A DNA stretch of 7,404 nucleotides from an uncultured Ruaniaceae bacterium (lineage in GTDB: Bacteria > Actinomycetota > Actinomycetes > Actinomycetales > Beutenbergiaceae). The stretch is taken from contig CALKWS010000265.1 of assembly GCA_938004115.1 (NCBI GenBank), forward strand, positions 1 through 7,404, in the 5' to 3' direction. Of the stretch, positions 1-5,838 are shown one piece after another (positions within the stretch are counted from its first letter, which is position 1; every line of letters begins with the position of its first letter). The position numbers and the translations under genes are program-made. Below the pieces are notes generated by a model. The model was not told where the DNA came from. It saw nothing but the letters and a program-made list of their open reading frames with translations, and made no database searches.

Positions 1-14
1 CGCAAATGCTTGCA
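1..14. promoter_or_regulatory. LacI-family operator-like palindrome upstream of the sugar importer
   Basis: The sequence cgcaaatgcttgca has inverted half-sites GCAA and TTGC around four central bases. It resembles the TGCAAACGCTTGCA-type sites bound by LacI-family sugar regulators, with T in place of the usual central C. It begins 93 bases before the aglE-like start codon, and TTGCAC at 10-15 inside it could serve as a -35 element. No convincing -10 is seen; CCTAAG at 36-41 is a weak, badly spaced candidate. An operator overlapping the promoter would suit repression relieved by an inducing sugar. The window edge cuts the left context and no regulator gene is in view, so this is inference from motif and position. 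Confidence 0.5.
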
Positions 15-93
15 CAACGGCGCCTCAGCCAGTTCCCTAAGAAGCGCAGGTACGGGCTGAGCCGTGCCGTTTCCGTTGGACGAGGAGTAGTCG

Positions 94-1485
94 ATGAAGA
101 TTCGAAGCCGGCGGCGAATTGCCGCGGTGGCCGGAGCGGCCACTCTGGGTCTCGTGCTGAGCGCCTGCGGGGGTGCCGACGACCTCGGGGGAGGAGGCGG
201 CGGTGGAGGCAGCGACAACGGCGCCACCGACGACAACGGCGAAGCCAGCGCCGACTGTGAAGCCTTCGCCGAGTACGGCGAGTTCGACGGCGAGACCGTG
301 ACCCTGTTCAGCTCGATCCGCGAGCAGGAGGCGGACCAGTTGCAGGACACGTTCGAGCAGTTCACCGAATGCACCGGCATCACCGTCCAGCACGACGGTT
401 CCGGTGACTTCGAGCAGCAGGTGGTGGTGCAGGCCGAGGGTGGCAACGCCCCCGACCTAGCCGTGTTCCCCCAGCCCGGACTGCTGGAGCGGATGGTGAA
501 CGACGGTCACGTCATCCCCGCCCCGGCCGAGGTCGAGGCCAAGGTCGATGAGGGCTGGAGCGAGGATTGGAAGGAGTACGGCACCGTCGACGGAGAGTTC
601 TACGCCGCGCCGCTGATGGCCAGCGTGAAATCGTTCGTGTGGTACTCCCCCACCGCGTTCGAGGAGAACGGGTACGAGGTACCGGAGACCTGGGACGAGA
701 TGATGGACCTCACCCAGCAGATCGCCGACGACCACGGCTCGGACACCGTCAAGCCGTGGTGTGCGGGGATCGAGTCCGGTGGTGCCACCGGATGGCCGGC
801 CACCGACTGGATCGAGGACGTGGTGCTGCGCTCCGCCGGTGAGGACGCCTACGACCAGTGGATCACCAACGAGTTGGCGTTCAACTCCCCGGAGATCGTC
901 GACGCGGTGGACATGGCCGGCGACATCCTGAAGAACGAGGACTACGTCAACGGCGGTATCGGCGACTCCCGGTCCATCGCCACCACGTCCTTCAACGACG
1001 GCGGCCTGCCGATCCTGGACGGCAACTGCTTCATGCACCGGCAGGCCTCCTTCTACGAGGCACAGTGGCCCGAGGGCACCGACGTCAGCCCCGAGGGTGA
1101 CGTGTTCGCCTTCTACTTGCCCGGCCTGAATGCGGACGAGAGCCCGCTGCTGGTGGCCGGTGAGTTCGTCGGCGCGTTCAACGACAACGAGGCCACCGCC
1201 GCGGTGCAGGCGTTCATGGCCTCCGGTGAGTGGGCCAACACCCGGGTGGAGATCGGCGGGGTCACCTCGGCCAACCAGGCCGTGGACCCCTCGCTCGCCT
1301 CCTCCGACGTGCTGCGCCTGGCGATCGAGCTCTTGCAGGACGAGAGCGCCATCGCCCGCTTCGACGGCTCGGACATGATGCCCTCGGAGGTGGGCGCCGG
1401 TTCCTTCTGGAGCGGCATGGTCGACTGGATCAACGGGTCGGACACCCAGGACGTGCTCGACCAGATCGAGTCCTCCTGGCCGTGA
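94..1485 (+). CDS. aglE: Carbohydrate (alpha-glucoside type) ABC transporter substrate-binding lipoprotein
   Basis: This 463-residue extracellular binding protein captures a sugar outside the membrane and delivers it to the two permeases encoded downstream. The N-terminus has basic residues 2-8, a hydrophobic stretch at 9-22 and a lipobox LSAC with Cys25 as the lipidation site. A run of eight glycines (32-39) and an acidic linker follow, then a family 1 solute-binding fold. The stretch at residues 221-239 (PWCAGIES, then GWPATDW) matches what I recall of AglE-type alpha-glucoside binding proteins. Besides the lipid-anchored Cys there are four more, at 55, 93, 223 and 312, which could form disulfides. 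The ATG at 94 is supported by AGGAG at 83-87 with 6 nt spacing. It is the first gene of an operon with the AglF- and AglG-like permeases. The family is secure. The exact substrate (maltose, trehalose, sucrose or another alpha-glucoside) is inferred from similarity only. Confidence 0.88.
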   Translation: MKIRSRRRIAAVAGAATLGLVLSACGGADDLGGGGGGGGSDNGATDDNGEASADCEAFAEYGEFDGETVTLFSSIREQEADQLQDTFEQFTECTGITVQHDGSGDFEQQVVVQAEGGNAPDLAVFPQPGLLERMVNDGHVIPAPAEVEAKVDEGWSEDWKEYGTVDGEFYAAPLMASVKSFVWYSPTAFEENGYEVPETWDEMMDLTQQIADDHGSDTVKPWCAGIESGGATGWPATDWIEDVVLRSAGEDAYDQWITNELAFNSPEIVDAVDMAGDILKNEDYVNGGIGDSRSIATTSFNDGGLPILDGNCFMHRQASFYEAQWPEGTDVSPEGDVFAFYLPGLNADESPLLVAGEFVGAFNDNEATAAVQAFMASGEWANTRVEIGGVTSANQAVDPSLASSDVLRLAIELLQDESAIARFDGSDMMPSEVGAGSFWSGMVDWINGSDTQDVLDQIESSWP

Positions 1486-1504
1486 TCCGGGGATAGCTGT
1501 AGCA

Positions 1505-1539
1505 GGCTGGGCCGCGACTGCCGAGGTCGCGGCCCAGCC
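1505..1539 (+). promoter_or_regulatory. Perfect 14-bp hairpin between binding-protein and permease genes
   Basis: The arm GGCTGGGCCGCGAC (1505-1518) and its exact reverse complement (1526-1539) enclose the 7-nt loop TGCCGAG. No T-run follows, so a classic intrinsic terminator is unlikely. The position, 19 nt after the aglE stop and 29 nt before aglF, is typical of hairpins that protect the binding-protein message from 3' decay or partly attenuate transcription, giving more binding protein than permease. The loop plus two stem bases (1519-1527) is also exactly complementary to 1542-1550, so an alternative 9-bp helix could form. The stem is seen directly; the role is inferred. Confidence 0.75.
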
Positions 1540-1568
1540 GCACCTCGGCACGAGCATCGGAGTGGTCC

Positions 1569-2555
1569 ATGGACTTCTTCCTCTATTCCAAGATCGGCCA
1601 GATGGTCCTGGCCGTGATCGCGCTGTTCGCCGTGGTCGCGCTCCTGATGGGCGCGGCCCGGCTCGCGGACAGGTTCGCGATGCGCTCCCGCACCTGGTGG
1701 ATGGTGCTGTTCTTCGGCGGCCCGGCGTTCATCCTGCTGGGCGTGGGCCTGATCTACCCCGCCATCCGCACCATCATCATGTCCTTCATGGACCGCCGCT
1801 CCGATGAGTGGGTGGGCTGGGAGAACTACGTCTGGGTCTTTACCAACCCCGATTCCCTGCAAGGGTTCATCAACACCTTCTGGTGGGTGCTGCTGGTGCC
1901 GACCGTGTCCACCCTCGTGGGCCTGGTGTACGCGATCCTGGTGGACAACTCCCGGTTCGAGAAGATCGCGAAATCGCTGCTGTTCATGCCGATGGCGATC
2001 TCCTTCGTGGGCGCCGGCATCATCTGGAAGTTCGTCTATGAGTACCGGGGCGCGGCCCAGGAGCAGATCGGCCTGCTGAACGCGATCATCACCTCCCTGG
2101 GGTTCGAACCGGTGCGGTTCCTGCAGGACTCCCCGCTCAACACGTTCTTCCTGATCGCTGTGATGATCTGGATCCAGGCCGGGTTCGCCATGGTGCTGCT
2201 GTCGGCGGCGATCAAGGCCATCCCCAGCGACATCGTCGAGGCCGCGCGCCTGGACGGGGTCAACGCCTGGCAGATGTTCCGGAACATCACCGTGCCCAGC
2301 GTGCGGCCCACCCTGGTGGTGGTGCTCACCACGATCATCATCGCCACCCTGAAGATCTTCGACATCCCGCGCACCATGACCGGGGCGCGGTTCGACACCC
2401 AGGTGCTGGCCAACCTGATGTACGACCAGTCCTTCACCTTCGGCAACAACGGCATCGGTTCGGCCCTGGCGGTGATGATCTTCGTGCTGGTGATCCCCGT
2501 GGTGATCTTCAACGTCCGCCAGATGATCATCAACCGGGAGGTGCGTGGCGCATGA
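1569..2555 (+). CDS. aglF: Sugar ABC transporter permease, AglF/MalF type
   Basis: This 328-residue integral membrane protein is one half of the permease heterodimer for the importer. A hydrophobic helix at about residues 12-34 precedes the usual core, which starts with another helix at about 46-70. Hydrophobic segments then recur to the C-terminus, giving about seven or eight helices. The cytoplasmic EAA loop that contacts the ATPase is clear: EAARLDG at 224-230 followed by ITVP at 240-243. The ATG at 1569 is preceded by GGAG at 1559-1562 with 6 nt spacing. The gene follows the binding-protein gene after an 83-nt gap holding the 14-bp hairpin. Its last four bases overlap the next gene (ATGA), indicating translational coupling. 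The permease family is certain. The AglF subtype rests on the N-terminal extra helix, the partner genes and remembered similarity. Confidence 0.9.
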   Translation: MDFFLYSKIGQMVLAVIALFAVVALLMGAARLADRFAMRSRTWWMVLFFGGPAFILLGVGLIYPAIRTIIMSFMDRRSDEWVGWENYVWVFTNPDSLQGFINTFWWVLLVPTVSTLVGLVYAILVDNSRFEKIAKSLLFMPMAISFVGAGIIWKFVYEYRGAAQEQIGLLNAIITSLGFEPVRFLQDSPLNTFFLIAVMIWIQAGFAMVLLSAAIKAIPSDIVEAARLDGVNAWQMFRNITVPSVRPTLVVVLTTIIIATLKIFDIPRTMTGARFDTQVLANLMYDQSFTFGNNGIGSALAVMIFVLVIPVVIFNVRQMIINREVRGA

Positions 2556-3505
2556 GCATCACACCCGCCAATCCCGCGATCGCGCAGGACAGTGAGAAGA
2601 CCTCCCTGCCCGACCCGATGCGCCCGGCCCGCACCTCCACCGCCGCCCGCACCAAGCAGATGCTCACCTCCCGGGTGGGGTCGGCCGCGGCGATCATCAT
2701 CGCGGTGCTGTGGACGGTGCCCACTGTGGGGCTATTCATCAGTTCCATCCGGCCGGAGGCCTCCATCCGTACCTCCGGGTGGTGGACGTTCTTCACCAAC
2801 CCTGAGTTCACCCTGGCCAACTACCAGGAGGTGCTGTTCGGACGGGCCTCCTCCGGGGCGTTGTCGAACTTCTTCCTCAACTCCGTGGTCATCACCGTCC
2901 CGGGCACGTTGCTGCCGCTGGTGGGGGCGACCATGGCCGCCTACGCGTTCTCGGTGCTGAAGTGGCGCGGCCGGGACACGATCTTCGTGATCGTGTTCGC
3001 CCTGCAGATCGTGCCGCTGCAGATGGCGCTCATCCCGCTGCTGCGGATCTTCTCCAACACCACCGCCGCCGACATGTTCCCCTACCTGGCGGTGTGGGTG
3101 GCGCATGCGGCGTTCGCGATGCCGCTGGCCACCTTCCTGCTGCACAACTTCATGTCCGAGATCCCCCGCGAGCTCATCGAGGCCGCCCGGGTGGACGGCG
3201 CCGGGCACGTGAGCGTGTTCCTGCGGGTGATGCTGCCGCTGCTGGTGCCGGCGATCGCCGCGTTCGCGATCTTCCAGTTCCTGTGGGTGTGGAACGACCT
3301 GCTGGTGGGGTTGACGTTCACCGGTGGGAACACCGCCGTGCAACCGCTGACGGCGCGCCTTGCGGAGATGGCGGGCTCGCGCGGTCAGGACTGGCACCTG
3401 CTGACCGCCGGTGCGTTCGTCTCGATCATCCTGCCGCTGATCATCTTCCTGCTGCTGCAGCGCTACTTCGTCCGCGGGCTGCTGGCCGGCTCGGTCAAGG
3501 GGTGA
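2552..3505 (+). CDS. aglG: Sugar ABC transporter permease, AglG/MalG type
   Basis: This 317-residue protein is the second permease subunit. About 40 polar residues, presumably cytoplasmic, precede the first helix at about 42-63. The following SIRPEASIRTSGWW stretch resembles the segment after helix 1 in AglG-type proteins. Further hydrophobic segments give about six helices in total. The ATPase-contact EAA loop reads EAARVDG at 210-216, followed by MLPLLVPAI. The C-terminus GLLAGSVKG is also typical of the AglG/MalG side of the pair. The start overlaps the aglF stop by four bases, with GGGAGG at 2536-2541 as ribosome binding site inside aglF. No ATP-binding subunit follows. The gene ends 3 nt from the stop of the opposing DUF488 gene, leaving no room for a terminator of its own. 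Confidence 0.9.
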   Translation: MSITPANPAIAQDSEKTSLPDPMRPARTSTAARTKQMLTSRVGSAAAIIIAVLWTVPTVGLFISSIRPEASIRTSGWWTFFTNPEFTLANYQEVLFGRASSGALSNFFLNSVVITVPGTLLPLVGATMAAYAFSVLKWRGRDTIFVIVFALQIVPLQMALIPLLRIFSNTTAADMFPYLAVWVAHAAFAMPLATFLLHNFMSEIPRELIEAARVDGAGHVSVFLRVMLPLLVPAIAAFAIFQFLWVWNDLLVGLTFTGGNTAVQPLTARLAEMAGSRGQDWHLLTAGAFVSIILPLIIFLLLQRYFVRGLLAGSVKG

Positions 3506-3508
3506 GAT

Positions 3509-4042
3509 TCACGACGGCGGGGCGTCCCAGATCAGCACGTCGCCCTCGCGCCGGGCACCGGCGGCCGCCTCGTGCGGACGCAGCGTGCCATCGTGCATCA
3601 GGTGCACCACCGGCACCTGGGTGGTGAGCGCCACCACGTCGGCGATCAACCGCCGGTGGCAGCGCCACCACACCGCCTCCGAGCACATCACCGCCACCCG
3701 CCGGCCGTTGCTCTCCTGGACCACCTCGGCCAGCGCCCGGCGGAACTCATCGGTGCGGGTGTACGCGGCATAGGCCCGGAACGACTCCACCCGCCACCAG
3801 GAGTCGGGCGCCTCGCCGTCGGCCTTGCGCCGGTGCCGCCGCCCGCCGAGGCGTTCCTCCCAGCGGTAGTCCACCCCGGCCTCCGGCAACCAGGACGCCA
3901 GTTCCTGGCGGGCCACGTCCGGGTTGCGCCGGCTGGCCGGGTACCGGCGCACGTCCACCAGGGCGTCCACCCCCGCACCGGTGAGCAGGTCGCTCAGCCC
4001 GGCCCGGTCCAAGGTCCCGTGTCCGACGGTGATCAGTGGCAT
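3509..4042 (-). CDS. DUF488 domain-containing protein
   Basis: This small, probably cytoplasmic protein (177 residues from the ATG) belongs to the DUF488 family, whose biochemical function I do not know. Signature segments are TVGHG near the N-terminus (residues 5-9), DVRRYPASRRNPD at about 29-41, YRWEERLGGRR at about 58-68, and MCSEAVWWRCHRRLIAD in the C-terminal third. The two Cys and the His of that last segment, with the Arg-rich loop after DVR, are the likely functional residues. The ATG at 4042 is chosen because family members usually begin just before the T(I/V)GH motif. An in-frame GTG at 4087 would add 15 low-complexity residues. Neither start has a strong Shine-Dalgarno sequence. 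The gene converges tightly on aglG and is divergent from the asparagine-synthase-like gene across the 15-bp repeat region. Confidence 0.85.
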   Translation of the reverse strand: MPLITVGHGTLDRAGLSDLLTGAGVDALVDVRRYPASRRNPDVARQELASWLPEAGVDYRWEERLGGRRHRRKADGEAPDSWWRVESFRAYAAYTRTDEFRRALAEVVQESNGRRVAVMCSEAVWWRCHRRLIADVVALTTQVPVVHLMHDGTLRPHEAAAGARREGDVLIWDAPPS

Positions 4043-4087
4043 GGGCTCATTGTGGGTCGCCGGCGTGCGTACCGCAGGTGCGGGCAC

Positions 4088-4162
4088 GGCACCGCGCGGT
4101 CCGGCACCGCACGGTCCGGCGCCGCATGGTCCGGCACCGTGCAGTCCGGCTCCGTGCGGGCG
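4088..4162. repeat. Tandem 15-bp repeat array in the divergent intergenic region
   Basis: Four imperfect units run head to tail: ggcaccgcgcggtcc (4088-4102), ggcaccgcacggtcc (4103-4117), ggcgccgcatggtcc (4118-4132) and ggcaccgtgcagtcc (4133-4147). A decayed fifth follows, ggctccgtgcgggcg (4148-4162). Unit 1 contains the perfect palindrome ACCGCGCGGT, and unit 2 keeps ACCG..CGGT around CA. The dyad decays in units 3 and 4. The array lies between the DUF488 start and the asparagine-synthase-like start, where promoters for both should lie. It may be a slipped-strand minisatellite or a set of binding sites. The remaining intergenic sequence to 4200 shows no clear promoter. Confidence 0.85.
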
Positions 4163-4220
4163 ATGATGGGCACTGCACGCCCGCAGCCTCGACGGCGCGA
4201 GGGAGAGGAGTTTTGCACCG

Positions 4221-5741
4221 ATGTCAGCGATCGTCGCCGCCTACGGCCCCTTCGATGAGGCGATGGGCATGCGGATGCTGGAGCGGATGGCCCACCGCGG
4301 ACCCGACGGGGTGCGCGGCCAACGGGTGGGGGAGGCGTGGCTGGGATCCCGGTACCTGTCCATCACCGATCCCGAGACCGGAGCGCAGCCGTTGTCCGGG
4401 GACAAGCAGGCGATCTGGCTGGTGGGGGACGGGAAGATCTACAACTACCGCAGGATCCGCCGGCAACTCGGCACCGACCGGTTCCGCACCGGTTCGGACC
4501 TGGAGGCGGCGCTGCAATTGTTCCAGGACCAGGGGGTCAAGGCGTTCGAGCAGTTGTGGGGCACCTTCGCGCTGGTGATCGCCGCGCAGGACGGCCGGTT
4601 CACCGTGGCCCGGGACGACCTGGGAATCGCCCCGTTGTACTGGGCGCGCCGCGGAGAGACGGTGCTGTTCGCCTCCGAACTCAAAGCCTTCGACGCCGAG
4701 TGGCGTCCGGACGTGGAGCCGTTCCCGCCCGGGCACGCCTGGACACCGGAGGGCGGGCTGATCGGCGGCCCCTCCTTCCCGGCCGCCACCCCGGTGCTGC
4801 TGAACAGCCTCGCCCCGTACGAGGAACCGCCGGGGTGGGTGTTCGACGCGCTGCGGGACACCATCATCCGCTCGGTGCGCCGCAGCCTGGACGCCGTGGT
4901 CCCGGTCGGGGTGCTGCTGTCCGGTGGAGTGGACTCCAGCATCGTGGTCGCGGTGGCGGCCCACCTCGCGGCCGAGCGCGGTCAGACCCTGCCCACCTTC
5001 GCCGTCGGCATGCAGGGCAGTCCCGACCTGGCGGCCGCCCGGCTGGTCGCCGAACAGGCCGGCACCGATCACCACGAACTGATCTACACCGCCCAGGACG
5101 CGATCGCGCTGGTGCCGAGGATCATCGCCGAACTGGAGTCCTTCGACCCCACCCTGGTGCACAGCGCCGTGCCGCACCACCTGGTCAGCCAGTTGGCCAG
5201 TGAGCACGTGCGGGTGGTGCTGGCCGGGGAAGGCGCCGACGAACTGTTCGCCGGATACGCCCACTACGGGCGCCACACCTCCGGTGCGGACCTGCACGAG
5301 GAACTGCTGGAGACCCTGGAGGGCATGCACATCGGCGGGCTACAGCGGGTGGACCGGATGGCCGGCGCCCACGGGATCGAACCGCGGCTGCCGTTCCTGG
5401 ACCTCGATGTGGTGGAACTCGCCCTCGCCCTGCCCCCGGAGTGGAAACTGATCGGCCCGGACCGGCCGGCCAAGTGGATGCTGCGGCGGGCCTTCGACGG
5501 GTGGTTGCCGGAGGAGGTGCTGTGGCGCCGCAAGGAGCAGTTCGGTGAGGGCACCGGGATGAACGACGTGCTGCGTGAGCACTACGAGGCCACGGTGACC
5601 GAGGAGGATCTACGCGCACACGCTGATGTGCTCGACCCGCCGCTACGCACCCGGGAGGAACTGGCCTACTACCGGATCTTCACCGAGGCGCTGCCCGGGT
5701 TCGACGTGGGCCGCACGATCGGACGATTCGCCGAGGCGTGA
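4221..5741 (+). CDS. asnB: Asparagine-synthase-family protein with degraded glutaminase site
   Basis: This 506-residue protein has the two-domain layout of glutamine-dependent asparagine synthetase, slightly shorter than E. coli AsnB (about 554). The C-terminal domain keeps the PPi-loop SGGVDS at 234-239, GEGADELFAGY at 336-346 with catalytic Glu341, GIEPRLPFLD after the VDRM segment, and KEQF with Lys438 (equivalent to Lys449). It should therefore still adenylate a carboxylate, most simply aspartate. The N-terminal fold is recognisable (HRGPD 25-29, Arg44, Asp93, RDDLGIAPLY, FASELKA). However, the nucleophilic Cys after Met is Ser2, and the NGE triad of the glutamine pocket is DGK at 70-72. 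Glutamine hydrolysis is therefore probably lost, with ammonia or another amine as nucleophile. The ATG at 4221 has GGGAGAGGAG at 4201-4210, and no alternative in-frame start supplies a Cys. It appears monocistronic. Beta-lactam synthetase is less likely because GEGADE is intact. Confidence 0.85.
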   Translation: MSAIVAAYGPFDEAMGMRMLERMAHRGPDGVRGQRVGEAWLGSRYLSITDPETGAQPLSGDKQAIWLVGDGKIYNYRRIRRQLGTDRFRTGSDLEAALQLFQDQGVKAFEQLWGTFALVIAAQDGRFTVARDDLGIAPLYWARRGETVLFASELKAFDAEWRPDVEPFPPGHAWTPEGGLIGGPSFPAATPVLLNSLAPYEEPPGWVFDALRDTIIRSVRRSLDAVVPVGVLLSGGVDSSIVVAVAAHLAAERGQTLPTFAVGMQGSPDLAAARLVAEQAGTDHHELIYTAQDAIALVPRIIAELESFDPTLVHSAVPHHLVSQLASEHVRVVLAGEGADELFAGYAHYGRHTSGADLHEELLETLEGMHIGGLQRVDRMAGAHGIEPRLPFLDLDVVELALALPPEWKLIGPDRPAKWMLRRAFDGWLPEEVLWRRKEQFGEGTGMNDVLREHYEATVTEEDLRAHADVLDPPLRTREELAYYRIFTEALPGFDVGRTIGRFAEA

Positions 5742-5754
5742 CGCCGCGCCCGCC

Positions 5755-5784
5755 CGGGTGACCACACGCCGGGTGACCACACGC
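5755..5784. repeat. Perfect tandem duplication of a 15-bp unit
   Basis: The unit cgggtgaccacacgc occurs twice with no gap, at 5755-5769 and 5770-5784. It begins 13 nt after the asparagine-synthase-like stop codon, in the short convergent intergenic region. Exact identity suggests a recent slippage duplication. The unit is unrelated in sequence to the 15-bp array upstream of the gene. Confidence 0.9.
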
Positions 5785-5788
5785 GAAC

Positions 5789-5814
5789 GGGACGCCCGGA
5801 TCACCGGGCGCCCC
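5789..5814. terminator. Candidate bidirectional terminator hairpin between convergent genes
   Basis: CGCCCGG (5793-5799) and CCGGGCG (5804-5810) pair around the tetraloop ATCA. After one A/C mismatch, three more G-C pairs extend the stem (5789-5791 with 5812-5814). It sits between the stop of the asparagine-synthase-like gene (5741) and that of the opposing binding-protein gene (5839). No T-run is present on either side, as is common for putative terminators in high-G+C actinobacteria, so function as a terminator is inferred from structure and position. Confidence 0.6.
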
Positions 5815-5838
5815 GTCGTCGTGCGGGCTCGGCCGCTG

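Noticed and set aside
24..61. Inverted repeat CTCAGCC (24-30) and GGCTGAG (55-61) in the aglE leader as a riboswitch or attenuator
   Set aside because: It is only seven base pairs with a 24-nt loop, and no further conserved structure or T-run is present, so chance is likely.
1505..1539. Rho-independent terminator ending the aglE transcript
   Set aside because: The stem is strong, but no T-run follows and the permeases required by the same transporter lie directly downstream on the same strand. A processing or stability hairpin is more likely.
457..1557. Long antisense open frame of 366 codons opposite the aglE-like gene
   Set aside because: Its composition (Gly/Val/His/Arg-rich, no recognisable domain) is that of a shadow frame in G+C-rich DNA. 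The plus-strand gene has clear family motifs.
4088..4162. Repeat array read as a CRISPR or as a short PAPHG-repeat peptide
   Set aside because: The units are contiguous with no spacers, so this is not CRISPR. Frames crossing it continue into the known genes as shadows and have no supported ribosome binding site.
4224..5330. Antisense open frame of 368 codons opposite the asparagine-synthase-like gene
   Set aside because: It is a low-complexity shadow without motifs, while the plus-strand frame carries all synthetase signatures.
4221..5741. Beta-lactam synthetase or carbapenam synthetase
   Set aside because: Length and loss of the Cys nucleophile fit, but GEGADELFAGY and the KEQF segment are AsnB-like and no other beta-lactam pathway genes are present.
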